64,000 bases of DNA from Methylobacter psychrophilus (GCF_025583945.1 NZ_JAOEGU010000018.1:1-64000); one strand, 5' to 3'; numbered from the stretch's first letter, positions 43,191 through 53,965 are shown. Made by a program: numbers and translations. Notes: a model not told the origin generated them from the letters alone.

Positions 43191-44561
43191 ATGAAATACC
43201 CTGTAGTTGATGCACAAATTACCCCTGACGGTCGTCTGGATGTTTTATCCAAGGCTGAAGTTAACAAGCTGTTCGATAGCAGTCAGGGTGATTTATATAA
43301 AACATTCCGCAACTGTTCGCTGGCAGTATTAAATTGTGGCAGTGCTATGGATGATGGCAAGCAACTACTTGAGCGTTATCCTGCTTTTGATATTCGTGTG
43401 GTTCAGCAACAGCGGGGGATAAAGCTGGAGGTTACAGGCGCTCCTGCTCATGCTTTTGTTGACGGTAAAATGATTAAAGGCATTAATGAGCATCTGTTTG
43501 CAGTATTACGCGACATTATTTACGTCAGCGACGAGATTAGTGATAATCCAAAGTTTGACATGGATTCGTCAGACGGTATCAGTAATGCGGTGTTTCATAT
43601 TTTGCGCAATGCCAATATTCTGCGTCCGATGATTAATCCAAAACTCGTGGTCTGCTGGGGTGGACATTCCATTAGCCGTAAGGAATATGAATATACCAAG
43701 CAAGTGGGCCATGAAATGGGCCTGCGTGGTTTAAATATTTGTACCGGTTGTGGGCCGGGTGCCATGAAAGGACCAATGAAGGGCGCGACTATCGGACATT
43801 CCAAGCAGCGCGTTAAAGATGGCCAGTATTTAGGCATAACTGAACCCGGCATTATTGCCGCTGAATCCCCCAATCCGATTGTCAATGATCTGGTTATTTT
43901 GCCGGATATTGAAAAACGATTGGAAGCTTTTGTTCGTACCGGACATGGTATCGTGGTATTTCCTGGTGGTGCCGGTACGGCCGAAGAAATTCTTTATTTA
44001 TTGGGCATACTGTTACATCCTGACAATAAAGATATGCCGTTTCCGTTGATTTTTACAGGGCCAGACAGTTCCGAGGCTTACTTTAAGGAGATTGATCAGT
44101 TTATTGCCGGTACCTTGGGTAAAGAGGCGCAGCAGCGATACCAGATTATTATTGATGATCCTGAGTTGGTTGCTTGTGAAATGCTGGCAGGAATCAAGCA
44201 GGTGCGGGCTTTTCGTAAAGAAAAAGGTGATGCCTATTATTTCAACTGGCTACTCAAAATTGACCGGGTATTTCAGCAGCCTTTTATCCCCACACATGGA
44301 AACATGAGCAGTCTGGCTTTACACAAAAATCAGGAGAATCATTTGCTCGCGGCTAATCTGCGTCGTGCTTTTTCCGGTATTGTGGCAGGTAATGTAAAAG
44401 ATGATGGTATTCGCGCCATTGAACAATACGGCCATTTTGAAATTCATGGCGACGCCAATATCATGAAATTGATGGATTCTTTATTGGCCTCTTTTGTTGA
44501 ACAACATCGCATGAAGTTGCCAGGAAAAAAATATTTACCCTGCTATCGTATTATTACCTAA
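43191..44561 (+). CDS. ppnN: pyrimidine/purine nucleotide 5'-monophosphate nucleosidase
   Basis: The 456-residue product aligns over its whole length with E. coli PpnN (YgdH, 454 residues). LYKTFRNCSLAVLNCGSAMDD, VVCWGGHSISRKEYEYT, the LOG-family CTGCGPGAMKGPMKGA and FPGGAGTAEEI motifs, and the C-terminal QHRMKLPGKKYLPCY are present. The enzyme cleaves nucleoside monophosphates to base and ribose 5-phosphate and is a (p)ppGpp target in E. coli. An AAAGGAG box precedes the ATG. Confidence 0.95.
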   Translation: MKYPVVDAQITPDGRLDVLSKAEVNKLFDSSQGDLYKTFRNCSLAVLNCGSAMDDGKQLLERYPAFDIRVVQQQRGIKLEVTGAPAHAFVDGKMIKGINEHLFAVLRDIIYVSDEISDNPKFDMDSSDGISNAVFHILRNANILRPMINPKLVVCWGGHSISRKEYEYTKQVGHEMGLRGLNICTGCGPGAMKGPMKGATIGHSKQRVKDGQYLGITEPGIIAAESPNPIVNDLVILPDIEKRLEAFVRTGHGIVVFPGGAGTAEEILYLLGILLHPDNKDMPFPLIFTGPDSSEAYFKEIDQFIAGTLGKEAQQRYQIIIDDPELVACEMLAGIKQVRAFRKEKGDAYYFNWLLKIDRVFQQPFIPTHGNMSSLALHKNQENHLLAANLRRAFSGIVAGNVKDDGIRAIEQYGHFEIHGDANIMKLMDSLLASFVEQHRMKLPGKKYLPCYRIIT

Positions 44562-44622
44562 GCTTGGTTGCATTAGCTGTATTAACAGCACGTAGCAAAA
44601 AGTTTCGGGCGATTTTGCACGA

Positions 44623-44901
44623 TTAATGATCATGCCTACGCTCATGCCCATTTCTATGGTTTTGGTGTCTATTGTCATATTGATAGCTTCTTTGGGAATG
44701 GCGGTTTTGGTATCTATTGTTATACTGATAATTTCTTTGTGGGGGATAGTTTTGGTAGCCATTGCCATACTGATAGATTCTCTGAGGGCCATTACTATAC
44801 CCCTGACTCCAACCAGAACCTTGGAAGGGCTGATGATGTGAGCAGGCCGCTAATAGCAGAAATAAAACAGCAAGACTTAATGTCGTAATAATTTTCTTCA
44901 T
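44623..44901 (-). CDS. small Tyr/Asn/His-rich lipoprotein
   Basis: This 92-residue product has a lipobox (LLLAAC, Cys ~20) and an AAGGGA box before the ATG. The mature part is low-complexity with repeated QRxYQYxNxYQN-like units (IYQYGNGYQN, NYQYNNRYQN, SYQYDNRHQN) and a His/Arg-rich end. No known domain. It is a probable outer-membrane lipoprotein with a disordered, possibly metal-binding tail. Confidence 0.75.
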   Translation of the reverse strand: MKKIITTLSLAVLFLLLAACSHHQPFQGSGWSQGYSNGPQRIYQYGNGYQNYPPQRNYQYNNRYQNRHSQRSYQYDNRHQNHRNGHERRHDH

Positions 44902-45138
44902 TTTTATATTCCCTTAAATTATAAATGCCGGTTTAAGATTACCTGATAGACCTGAATGCCAAGTGAATTAACAGTTGTTACGCAATAGTTCGTCATAAGC
45001 CCTTTTGCCGCACAGTATTAAGCGGTAACTGGAGCTTTTGAACCCGATCAATAAAACTTGTTGTGATAACGACACTAAAGTTGATTTCATAATGATCTGC
45101 GTAACATCAGTACATTAATAAAATATTACCTCCTGATA

Positions 45139-47547
45139 ATGAAAGTTATACTTACCGAAAAACCCTCAGTTGCCCGCGATATCGCTAAATGTTTACATAT
45201 CAATAATAAACATGATGGTTATTTTGAGGGTAATGGTTATCAAATTACCTGGGCATTTGGTCATCTGGTTGAATTAAAAGAACCTGATGAATACTATCCC
45301 GAATGGAAACGCTGGTCGCTTGATTCTTTGCCCATTATTCCTGAAGAATTTGGCCTGAAAGCACGCAGTGATGTGTCGGCACAAAAACAATTAAATACTA
45401 TCAAGCACCTGTTTAAATCAGCGGATGAAATTATCTGTGCTACCGATGCCGGGCGGGAAGGTGAGCTGATTTTTAGATATATTTTGGCCTGGACAGGATG
45501 TCTGCAAAAACCGTTTACACGCTTGTGGATTAGCTCATTAACTGATGAAGCCATACGCAAAGGTTTTGCCCAATTACAGGATGGTAGTCTCTATCAGGGG
45601 CTTTATCGCGCTGCTAAATGTCGTAGTGAATCAGATTGGATAGTGGGTTTAAATGCAACGAGGCTTTATACCCTTAAGTTTGGTCAGCAGGGCTTGTTAT
45701 GGACGATAGGTCGTGTACAAACACCGGTGCTGGCGCTTATTGTCCAAAAAGATTTGGATATCGCCAAATTTATCCCCAAGGATTTTTGGGAGTTACATAC
45801 CCTTTATCGAGCTGCTGATTTTCAATATGTTGGCGGGCGATTTGATAAAAAGCCCGATGCCGAGGCCTTATTAAGCCGGATTGACGGTCATGATTTTAAG
45901 ATTACTTCGGTTAAAGGTAAGCGTGAGTTGGTTCATCCGCCGTTATTGTATGATCTGACGGATTTACAAAAAGATATGAATATTCGTTATGGTTTTACTG
46001 CGGATCAAACCTTAACGTGTGCCCAGCAGTTATACGAGAAAAAACATATCACTTATCCGCGTACGGATAGTCGTTGTTTAACCAATGATATGAAGTCAGG
46101 TATTAAGTCTTTGTTGGAAAAATTACGCTTGCGTTTTGAGCCACAGATAGCTGCGCTGGATCTTGATAAATTGTCCTTAAGTAACCGTTATTTTAATGAT
46201 GCCAAAGTCAGTGATCACCATGCCATCATTGCTACGACTACCTTACCTGGTTCTTTAGCCAATGATGAGGCTAAAGTCTATGAAGCCATTGTGTTGCGTT
46301 TTATTGCCGCTTTTTATCCGGCTTGTGTCAAACAAATTACCACTGTGCTGGGCTGTGTTGACACCAAACCAATGCTGGCGGCCTCTTTGGCTAATACTTC
46401 CGAGTTGCCCTCAAGCGCAACTAAAAAAGCGGCTATCAATTTTAAAACCACAGGTACCATTATCGAATCACCCGGTTGGCAGGCATTGTTTAAAAATGTA
46501 TCGCCTGGCGAAAATTCTCCAAAGGCTCAAGGTAATGAAACAAAAATTTTGCCCAACTTTGTTCAAGGTGAAATTGGGCCACATCAACCTACTATTAATC
46601 AGGGTAAAACTACCGCGCCAAAAGCTTATAACGAAGCCAGTTTATTAGGCATGATGGAGTCAGCCGGAAAAACCTGTGATGATGAAGAGCTTAAAGAAGC
46701 ATTAAAAGAAAAGGGTTTGGGTACACCGGCAACCCGAGCGTCGATTATTGAAGTATTAATCAAACGCAACTATATTCAGCGCCAAAAAAAGTTATTACTC
46801 AGCACTGAATCAGGACGTCATCTTATTTCAATTATCGCGGATGATCGCTTAAAGTCGGCGGCAATGACCGGCGAATGGGAAGCCAAGCTTAAAAAAATAG
46901 AACACAACGCTTATGATCCTGATCTGTTTATGGCAGAAATTATTCAATTTACCCAGCAATTAAAAGATGAATCGACCAAGCCGCTTTATGATGACAGCAG
47001 GCTGGGCGACTGCCCACTCTGCCAGCAGCCCATTATTGAAGGCAGGCAAGGTTATGGCTGTAGCCAATGGAAAGCCGGTTGTAAATTTGTATTATGGAAG
47101 CAGGCTTATAGCTTGACCATTACCCGGGACATGGCTTGTCAATTATTACAAAATGGCCGAACCTTGAATGCTTATGCGATTAAAGTTAATGATGACGTGT
47201 TTAATGCCCAATTAACCCTTAATCCCTCGGGCGAGATTGGTTATAACAAATTGCAAAATCAGCCGGTGCAAAATATAACCGATGCGCTTGCCGATTGTCC
47301 GTTGTGCAACGGCAAAATTATTGAAACCAGTAAAGCCTATAGTTGTAGCGAATGGCGCAATGGCTGTAAGGCAGTTATTTGGAAAACTATTGCCAATAAA
47401 AACATAACCCCGACCATCGCTAAAAAGCTGTTAAGTAAAGGTGAAACCGGTGTTTTAAAAGGTTTTAAATCGACTAAAGGCACCGAGTTTGAAGTCAATT
47501 TGAAGTTTGTTGATGGTAAAGTTGAAATGGATTTTGCCGGACGCTAA
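45139..47547 (+). CDS. topB: DNA topoisomerase III (type IA)
   Basis: This 802-residue type IA topoisomerase has the TOPRIM start MKVILTEKPSVARDIA with ATDAGREGELIFRY (~101-114). The catalytic Tyr is in HITYPRTDSRC (Y306). The C-terminus carries two topoisomerase zinc-ribbon-like repeats, CPLCQQPIIE...GCSQWKAGCKFV and CPLCNGKIIE...SCSEWRNGCKAV. It decatenates DNA. The single-strand binding protein gene follows 69 bp downstream, a common pairing on both chromosomes and integrative elements. Confidence 0.93.
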   Translation: MKVILTEKPSVARDIAKCLHINNKHDGYFEGNGYQITWAFGHLVELKEPDEYYPEWKRWSLDSLPIIPEEFGLKARSDVSAQKQLNTIKHLFKSADEIICATDAGREGELIFRYILAWTGCLQKPFTRLWISSLTDEAIRKGFAQLQDGSLYQGLYRAAKCRSESDWIVGLNATRLYTLKFGQQGLLWTIGRVQTPVLALIVQKDLDIAKFIPKDFWELHTLYRAADFQYVGGRFDKKPDAEALLSRIDGHDFKITSVKGKRELVHPPLLYDLTDLQKDMNIRYGFTADQTLTCAQQLYEKKHITYPRTDSRCLTNDMKSGIKSLLEKLRLRFEPQIAALDLDKLSLSNRYFNDAKVSDHHAIIATTTLPGSLANDEAKVYEAIVLRFIAAFYPACVKQITTVLGCVDTKPMLAASLANTSELPSSATKKAAINFKTTGTIIESPGWQALFKNVSPGENSPKAQGNETKILPNFVQGEIGPHQPTINQGKTTAPKAYNEASLLGMMESAGKTCDDEELKEALKEKGLGTPATRASIIEVLIKRNYIQRQKKLLLSTESGRHLISIIADDRLKSAAMTGEWEAKLKKIEHNAYDPDLFMAEIIQFTQQLKDESTKPLYDDSRLGDCPLCQQPIIEGRQGYGCSQWKAGCKFVLWKQAYSLTITRDMACQLLQNGRTLNAYAIKVNDDVFNAQLTLNPSGEIGYNKLQNQPVQNITDALADCPLCNGKIIETSKAYSCSEWRNGCKAVIWKTIANKNITPTIAKKLLSKGETGVLKGFKSTKGTEFEVNLKFVDGKVEMDFAGR

Positions 47548-47616
47548 TTTTTCCTTTGGATAGAAGTCGAAATCAACCGATAATAGCCACATTGTTACAC
47601 AACCATGAGATAAAAA

Positions 47617-48054
47617 ATGAGCAACGTTTTTAGTTTTACCGGCACTATCGGCCGTGATGCCGAAGTAAGATACGCGCAGTCCGGGCTGGCCGTATTAAAT
47701 TTTACCGTCGCCAATAATATCGGCTTTGGTGATAAACAACAAACTCTATGGATACGGGTCGCATTGTTTGGTAAACGCGCTGAAGGATCTCTAAAAGATT
47801 ATTTAAAAAAAGGTCAGCAAGTGTTTGTATCGGGGGAATTAACCCAAAGCGAATACAAAGCTAACGATGGCACGACTAAAACCAGTCTGGAACTTAACGC
47901 CAATATTATTGATTTAATCGGCAAGAAAAATGAGTCAGGCAGTCAGCCACAACAAAACTATCAATCTTCTGGAGCACGGGAACAGGCACCTGCAAAACAA
48001 GCATCGGGTAATGAGAACTTTGATACACCTTATGATGACGATATACCGTTTTAA
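47617..48054 (+). CDS. ssb: single-stranded DNA-binding protein
   Basis: This 145-residue protein has an OB-fold domain over ~1-105 (SNVFSFTGTIGRDAEVRYAQ, then LWIRVALFGKRAE) and a disordered Gln-rich linker. The acidic tip DDDIPF is the protein-interaction tail of bacterial SSBs. The divergence of the OB fold from the main chromosomal SSB type suggests that it may be a second, TopB-associated SSB (inference). Confidence 0.92.
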   Translation: MSNVFSFTGTIGRDAEVRYAQSGLAVLNFTVANNIGFGDKQQTLWIRVALFGKRAEGSLKDYLKKGQQVFVSGELTQSEYKANDGTTKTSLELNANIIDLIGKKNESGSQPQQNYQSSGAREQAPAKQASGNENFDTPYDDDIPF

Positions 48055-48090
48055 CGGACACCTTGATATAGTTATGTAAAGAATATAAAT

Positions 48091-48116
48091 AAGCCTCTGT
48101 TATAAGAGGCTTTTTT
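48091..48116 (+). terminator. rho-independent terminator after ssb
   Basis: AAGCCTCT pairs with AGAGGCTT around a short loop and is followed by TTTTTT. Confidence 0.9.
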
Positions 48117-48293
48117 ATAAATGATTTAACTGATGTTACGCAGACAATTGTATTACATTGATTGCTTGCGCTGGTTAATTTCCATGAAATTTTACCCCGC
48201 TCAATCAAACAAATTTTGGCAAGGAAGAACTGCATTTTGACCCTGAATAAAGAATAACTTTTGTTCGAGATACAATCGCACCGGTAAAAGTAG

Positions 48294-49829
48294 TTAATTA
48301 TTTAGCATTGCCGTTTTAAAGCGGGCAGAAGCCCCCAAGAGTCCAACCACGAAGAAAGCGGTACCGACAAGTGTAAAACGTAGATTTGGCTCCTCTATGG
48401 TTATATCGTCGGTAGCATAAAGCATAATAATGACGGCACCGGATCCCCATCCAAGAAAACGCAATGCAGCGGCCATAATTAGCGTACCTGTAGTTTCCGA
48501 TTCACTCACTGGCGTATCCATTCGGTAGGCGACAAAGCCGCACATAAGTGCAGGCAAAATCCCCCAACGCATATGTTGAATGAAGCTTTCCAGAAAATTG
48601 AAATCCAGCCTGCGGTAGAAAGTTAACTCGAGAATGAGCGCTGATACCGTGGTGCTAACAATGAACCCCATTATCATCACTGCCATATAAAAACCATAGT
48701 ATCGATCGGACTGCTCCCGTTGATGTCTGATTGCAATTGTCCGTAAAATAAAGACGAGTGCTATTGGCAGGACATACATCGGAATGACATACGCGACCCA
48801 GCGAAGTGTTGTGTAATTAAAATGCGCTAGCGGTTTATCTGGAAACAGGAAAGCATTATGTAGGGAGACCGATATTTCTCGACCTAACATAACCCCTATA
48901 GCCGTAGCCGCAGTAAAAAGCAGGACATATTTATAGGTGTGTTTCAAAGGAGCTGCGTGGACGTTGCCGCCAAGTTGCTTAACAGTTGTCCATATATCAT
49001 CCTCGCTTGCGCTCTTGAACACGACTAGAGAGGCGAGTAAGCGGCAGAGTAGGCCGGTGAGGTGGTCGAGTTCTTTGAGCAAATTGACTGTCTTGGTATA
49101 GTGTGGTTGTGCTTCTTTCCAGACCGCAACTTTTTCCGACATTGCATTGTAAGAGATACAGATTTCCCCCCATTTTAGTGATGGTTCGTTAAAAAAACGA
49201 CGAAAGGACGATTCGTTTGCGTAGTTCTGTATCTGGTCAAATAAAAGGCAATTATGAGCCCATTTATATTCGACGGTTGCGCTGGATTTTTCGAAATCAC
49301 CAAAGTCAATACTCGACACCAGCAGGCGATTGGCAATTTTTGCTTTTAAGTTATCGTCGACTGCTGATAATCTTGATGTGACTAAAGCATTATAAACTTC
49401 TACTGCTTTGGTTGGAATTGCGAAAGCATCATGGATACTGTCTCTCAAAATAAGTAAAGGATTAAAGCGGCTTTCCCAATCGCTAAAAAAAAGAAATAGC
49501 CCGGCGACAATCAACGGTATGATCGTGTTGCCATCCAAGCCATTCAGAAGATTTACCAATTCCCGAGAGCGCAGGTTCTTCACAATGAGAGTTACCAACG
49601 GTTCCAAGGGTAGCCACCGCCAGGTAAGTAAGCAGTAAAGAGCTACCATAAACGTACAGTACGATACGATCCCTAGCCAGTAGGTGCTTCTGCGGCTAAA
49701 GTATTGGGGCAGCGTAGGTTCCTCGCCCAACTGAATTCGGCGTTTTTGAAAAGAGCGATAAGCAAGAAATACTGCGGCTGCGGCTCCAAGAAACTGCACC
49801 GCGTAGTTAATCAAGAATTCAGCAGTCAT
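48294..49829 (-). CDS. multi-pass membrane protein, unknown
   Basis: This 511-residue protein has roughly nine predicted transmembrane helices. Three or four lie in the first ~125 residues, followed by a soluble stretch (~130-290, FNPLLILRDSIHDAFAIPTKA onward) and five or six more helices to the end (YVLLFTAATAIGVML, VAYVIPMYVLPIALVFIL, YGFYMAVMIMGFIVSTTVSA and others). I recognise no family. It is flanked by long non-coding stretches and has no operon partner, so it may be a recent or accessory acquisition. Confidence 0.75.
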   Translation of the reverse strand: MTAEFLINYAVQFLGAAAAVFLAYRSFQKRRIQLGEEPTLPQYFSRRSTYWLGIVSYCTFMVALYCLLTWRWLPLEPLVTLIVKNLRSRELVNLLNGLDGNTIIPLIVAGLFLFFSDWESRFNPLLILRDSIHDAFAIPTKAVEVYNALVTSRLSAVDDNLKAKIANRLLVSSIDFGDFEKSSATVEYKWAHNCLLFDQIQNYANESSFRRFFNEPSLKWGEICISYNAMSEKVAVWKEAQPHYTKTVNLLKELDHLTGLLCRLLASLVVFKSASEDDIWTTVKQLGGNVHAAPLKHTYKYVLLFTAATAIGVMLGREISVSLHNAFLFPDKPLAHFNYTTLRWVAYVIPMYVLPIALVFILRTIAIRHQREQSDRYYGFYMAVMIMGFIVSTTVSALILELTFYRRLDFNFLESFIQHMRWGILPALMCGFVAYRMDTPVSESETTGTLIMAAALRFLGWGSGAVIIMLYATDDITIEEPNLRFTLVGTAFFVVGLLGASARFKTAMLNN

Positions 49830-50584
49830 TGTGGAACGGCTCCTAGGTATTTTTACAAGATTTTGAGTTTAGAGGGTGGGATGTCACGATCAGCTTGCTT
49901 ATCAGCAAATACGGTTGTTTTTATGCCGGTTTTGCAAGGCATGAATTAACGTGAGGTGGCCGAGGCATTATAAATTAAGGGGAAGATGCGTGCAGCGCCG
50001 AGTATGACTCCAAAAGCTCACTCGCCAACGTCCAAAACGTTCCGAACACATCTTCATAACTAATTATAGCAGGGTGAGTTTAAACAAACGATAAAAATGT
50101 TTAATGGGCTTTACAAGCGATCGCTATTTTAATTTGTGGACTTGTCGCTGTACTAATTTAAATTCTCAATCAATGTCTTTGTTTTGCCGATTTATGCGAG
50201 CAAGATAAAAAGATAAAAAATTAATAACAGGAATGATATCGCTGAAACCGGGTGATTTTTAATCAAACCGAAACGGTCTGAAGTATTCTTTGTGTAAAAA
50301 TAGCCGCAATATAAACATAAAGGATTTATCTGTTGGGTTTGAAAAGTTGGAAAGTGAGTCGTGGACGAGTAAGATATCTGTTTTTTGCAGATTAACCATG
50401 TTAGTTTGTTTTGTAGACACAGACGAAATATAAAAGTCATCAAATTTGACCTGATGGTGTTTATTTCTTGGCGTTTGATAAATGTAAGTTATATTCAAAG
50501 CAACGTTTGTTTTTCAATACAGCTGGTGGTATTGGTTTAGCATTCTCTGATTTTTTTAATCATCATTTACAGGTAAAGATAATA
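49830..50584. other. long intergenic region, nothing recognised
   Basis: About 750 bp with no convincing gene. Short frames inside lack ribosome-binding sites and protein-like composition. It may be decayed sequence beside the orphan membrane-protein gene. Confidence 0.4.
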
Positions 50585-51058
50585 ATGTGTAACAAATTTT
50601 TAAAACCGGGTTTTTTAGTGTTGGCACTATTATCGGTTTCCGTTAATGCTGAAATTTTGGATAAAGAGGCCATTCCCTCTCCAATAAAAGATCAGTTTTA
50701 TAAAAGACATCCGAATGCCATGGATATTTCTGCTGAAAAGAAAACCCATTTTAAGCAAGCCTTATACGAGATTAGTTTTAAAGAAGATAAGGACAAGGAA
50801 ACAATTATTGAACTATATAGAAGTAACGGCCATTTTTTTGTTAACGGCGATAACGTGACAACTTCCAACATGATGCCCTCTGTTGGTTATGATAATTTGA
50901 AAGCTGCTTTCGGTACTTACACCATTAAAAACGCAACATTAGTGGTAAATCCTAATGGTATTGGCGAGGAGTATGATTTAACGGTTAACGCAGCGGGTAA
51001 TAACTGGAGTGTTATTGTTGATCATAATGGCAATATAACTCAAAAAGAGCGTGATTAA
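50585..51058 (+). CDS. exported PepSY-like (beta-lactamase-inhibitor-like) protein
   Basis: Starting at MCNKFLKPGFLVLALLSVSV, with an AGGTAAAG box upstream, gives 157 residues; the longer frame to 50468 would bury the signal peptide. After cleavage near VNA the text IPSPIKDQFYKRHPNAMDIS...YEISFKEDKDKETIIELY resembles putative PepSY-like domains (DUF2874). Such proteins are periplasmic and of unknown function. It is a single gene with a weak hairpin downstream. Confidence 0.75.
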   Translation: MCNKFLKPGFLVLALLSVSVNAEILDKEAIPSPIKDQFYKRHPNAMDISAEKKTHFKQALYEISFKEDKDKETIIELYRSNGHFFVNGDNVTTSNMMPSVGYDNLKAAFGTYTIKNATLVVNPNGIGEEYDLTVNAAGNNWSVIVDHNGNITQKERD

Positions 51059-51404
51059 ATCGTAAAATTGCTCTCGGATACAAGTTTAATTGCTTCTTTT
51101 TAGGTAATAAAAGAATCATATCCTGATATGTTTTGTTACCGGGAGAAGCAAGTATCGACAGTCTTTACAAGATAGAATTAAATGTTACAAAAATTATTAT
51201 TGTAAAATTTTTCCAAGAGACAGTGATAGAAGGGCCTTATTAATGTGTTAAAACGGGACAATCAATGCGCGATAATGCTTCTACCTATTAGTTTAGTGAA
51301 GAAATAGGGTTAGAGTAAAAGAACCTTAAACAATTTGCTATGGCGATTGGGAAAGGAATTGCCGTTGCATTGATTTTTTATGAAAATAACAACTGGATAA
51401 TACA
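51059..51404. other. leader region of the sdh operon
   Basis: 346 bp of A/T-rich sequence without a gene. A TTACAA...TTGTAA hairpin with trailing T's near 51184-51212 may end the upstream gene. The remainder should hold the sdh promoter. Confidence 0.4.
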
Positions 51405-51782
51405 ATGGCAATAAATAGTAACAGACCTATTTCACCACATTTACAAGTCTACAAACTTCCTTTAACCGGTATTATCTCAATTCTTCACCGCATTACCGGC
51501 GTATGTCTATCAGTCGGCTTAATCTTTTTTGTCTATATTATCTATGCCCTGGCGGCCGGTTCAAATACTTACGCCGCAATGCAGGTTTTTATGAAGCTAT
51601 GGCCAATGCAAGTGCTGTATTGGGGGTTTATTTACGCATTTTTTTTCCATTTATGTCACGGTGTGCGCCATTTAATTTGGGATGCGGGTAACAGTTTTAA
51701 TAGTGATACACTCAATCGCTATGCAATGATTGAACTGGGTACTTCCTTGGTTCTCACCCTGATCACCTTGCTATTTGTCTGA
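51405..51782 (+). CDS. sdhC: succinate dehydrogenase cytochrome b556 subunit
   Basis: This 125-residue membrane anchor has three transmembrane helices. RPISPHLQVYKLPLTGIIS and SILHRITGV at the start and the haem-ligand helix with HLCHGVRHLIWD are characteristic. With SdhD it binds haem b and ubiquinone. First gene of sdhCDAB-sdhE. Confidence 0.93.
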   Translation: MAINSNRPISPHLQVYKLPLTGIISILHRITGVCLSVGLIFFVYIIYALAAGSNTYAAMQVFMKLWPMQVLYWGFIYAFFFHLCHGVRHLIWDAGNSFNSDTLNRYAMIELGTSLVLTLITLLFV

Positions 51783-51796
51783 GTTAAGGAATATTT

Positions 51797-52177
51797 ATGG
51801 ATTATAGATCGCCTTTAGCCAAAGTTCGCGGATTAGGTTCGGCAAAATCGGGTACTTCTCATTGGTGGATGCAACGTGTTACCGCCGTAGCATTGATTCC
51901 CTTATCTTTTTGGTTAATTATTTTTCTTGATTTAAGTGTACACGCGCCTTATCAGGAAATGATAGCGTGGCTGGCATCACCATTGAATACGCTGGGTATG
52001 GTCGCTTGGATACTTGCTGTTTTTTATCACTCAGCCTTGGGTTTGCAGGTAGTTATTGAAGATTATATTGCTGCTGAAGGAATTAAAATTATTGCCGTCT
52101 GGACGGTGAACTTAAGTTTTCTGTTGTTGGCACTAGCGGCGTTGATTGCAGTGTTTCGAATATTATTGATAGGGTAA
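51797..52177 (+). CDS. sdhD: succinate dehydrogenase membrane anchor subunit
   Basis: This 126-residue three-helix subunit has SHWWMQRVTAVALIPLSFW and AVFYHSALGLQVVIEDYI, the SdhD signature with the haem-ligand His in helix II. Gene spacing is 14 bp from sdhC and 3 bp to sdhA. Confidence 0.92.
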   Translation: MDYRSPLAKVRGLGSAKSGTSHWWMQRVTAVALIPLSFWLIIFLDLSVHAPYQEMIAWLASPLNTLGMVAWILAVFYHSALGLQVVIEDYIAAEGIKIIAVWTVNLSFLLLALAALIAVFRILLIG

Positions 52178-52180
52178 CTT

Positions 52181-53965
52181 ATGTCGTCAGATTATAAAAT
52201 TATTGAACATGAATATGATGTCATTGTAGTGGGCGCTGGCGGGGCAGGTCTTCGGGCCACTTTTGGCATGGCAGAAAAAGGCTTGAAAACAGCTTGTCTG
52301 ACTAAAGTATTTCCAACTCGCAGTCATACCGTTGCAGCGCAAGGTGGCATCAGTGCTGCATTGGGCAATATGGGTGAAGATGACTGGCGTTTTCATATGT
52401 ACGATACTGTTAAAGGCTCTGACTGGTTAGGCGATCAGGATGCCATTGAATATATGTGCCGTGAGGCCATGGCCGCAGTTATTGAGCTGGAACATTACGG
52501 CGTGCCTTTTTCCAGAACAGAGGACGGCAAAATTTATCAACGTGCCTTTGGCGGGATGACGACGCATTATGGTAAAGGCACGGCACAACGTACCTGTGCG
52601 GCAGCGGATAAAACCGGTCATGCGATTTTACATACCTTGTACCAACAAGCGCTAAAACATAATGCAGAATTTTTTGTTGAATACATTGTGCTCGACTTGA
52701 TTATGGAAAATGATGAGTGCCGTGGCGTATTGGCATGGTGTCTTGATGATGGCTCACTGCATTTGTTTAAAGCACATGTTACCGTTTTGGCAACCGGTGG
52801 TTACGGGCGTAGCTATTTCTCTTGTACATCCGCTCATACTGTAACGGGTGATGGTAATGCGATGGTATTGCGCGCAGGATTGCCATTACAGGATATGGAA
52901 TTTATTCAGTTTCATCCGACCGGCATTTATGGTGCTGGTTGTTTAATTACTGAAGCGGTAAGAGGCGAGGGCGGTTATCTGACCAATTCGGAAGGTGAAC
53001 GCTTTATGGAACGCTATGCACCGCATGCTAAAGATTTAGCTTCACGCGATGTTGTTAGTCGCGCCATGACTATTGAGATTCAGGAAGGGCGTGGTGTAGG
53101 CAAGCTCAAAGATCACATTTACTTGCACATTGAGCATCTTGATCCGGCTATTATTCATGAACGTCTACCCGGTATCGCTGAAACCTCGAAAGTTTTTGCC
53201 GGCGTTGATGTGACTAAAGAGCCTATTCCGGTTTTACCGACTGTGCATTACAACATGGGCGGTATTCCCACTAATTATAAAGCCGAAGTGGTAACGCTCG
53301 ACGGCGATAATCCCGATAAAGTCGTGACCGGTTTGATGGCCATCGGTGAGGCCGCGTGTGTTTCTGTTCACGGTGCCAATCGGCTGGGTTCAAACTCGTT
53401 ATTGGATTTGGTGGTTTTTGGCAGGTCAGCGGCCATTCGTTGTGCAGAATTGATTAAATCGGGCACGGCACAAAAACCATTGGCCAAGACTGCCTGTGAT
53501 AAAGCATTGGCGCGTTTTGATAAAATCCGTAATGCCAATGGCAGTCGCACGACATCAGATATTCGTTTGGATATGCAGAAAATCATGCAAACCAAAGCGG
53601 CAGTATTCAGAACGCAATCGACACTGGATGAAGGTATTACCGCCATGGCAGAAATCAAACAATCGTTTGAAGAGGTCGGTGTTAAAGATAAATCCTTGAT
53701 TTGGAATACTGATCTGGTTGAAACCCTGGAGTTGGATAATCTGCTCAGTCAAGCCAGTGTCGCGATTAATGCTGCCGGTAATCGACATGAAAGTCGTGGT
53801 GGACATGCACGCGAAGATTACCCGAGTCGTGATGATGTCAATTGGATGAAGCATACCTTGACATGGATGGTCGATGATAATATTAAAATCGATTATCGCC
53901 CCGTGCATTTATATACCTTAACCGACGAAGTTGACGTTATTCCACCCAAAGAGAGGGTTTACTAA
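52181..53965 (+). CDS. sdhA: succinate dehydrogenase flavoprotein subunit
   Basis: This 594-residue subunit has the dinucleotide fold [36 protein letters not shown] with the FAD-linking His, [12 protein letters not shown] and the catalytic [16 protein letters not shown] region. It oxidises succinate to fumarate in complex II of the TCA cycle. Full length, and its stop codon overlaps the start of sdhB by one base. Confidence 0.97.
   Translation: MSSDYKIIEHEYDVIVVGAGGAGLRATFGMAEKGLKTACLTKVFPTRSHTVAAQGGISAALGNMGEDDWRFHMYDTVKGSDWLGDQDAIEYMCREAMAAVIELEHYGVPFSRTEDGKIYQRAFGGMTTHYGKGTAQRTCAAADKTGHAILHTLYQQALKHNAEFFVEYIVLDLIMENDECRGVLAWCLDDGSLHLFKAHVTVLATGGYGRSYFSCTSAHTVTGDGNAMVLRAGLPLQDMEFIQFHPTGIYGAGCLITEAVRGEGGYLTNSEGERFMERYAPHAKDLASRDVVSRAMTIEIQEGRGVGKLKDHIYLHIEHLDPAIIHERLPGIAETSKVFAGVDVTKEPIPVLPTVHYNMGGIPTNYKAEVVTLDGDNPDKVVTGLMAIGEAACVSVHGANRLGSNSLLDLVVFGRSAAIRCAELIKSGTAQKPLAKTACDKALARFDKIRNANGSRTTSDIRLDMQKIMQTKAAVFRTQSTLDEGITAMAEIKQSFEEVGVKDKSLIWNTDLVETLELDNLLSQASVAINAAGNRHESRGGHAREDYPSRDDVNWMKHTLTWMVDDNIKIDYRPVHLYTLTDEVDVIPPKERVY

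Noticed and set aside
45139-48054. topB-ssb pair as the core of an integrative conjugative element
   Set aside because: Such pairs are common on ICEs, but there is no integrase, relaxase, attachment repeat or conjugation gene, and flanking genes are housekeeping.
50192-50498. Two short minus-strand frames upstream of the PepSY-like gene
   Set aside because: They overlap each other, lack ribosome-binding sites and show no recognisable domain.
51345-51365. Sigma-54 promoter for the sdh operon
   Set aside because: TGGGAAAGGAATTGCC has the spacing but a poor -24 half, and sdh operons are normally not RpoN-dependent; likely a chance match.
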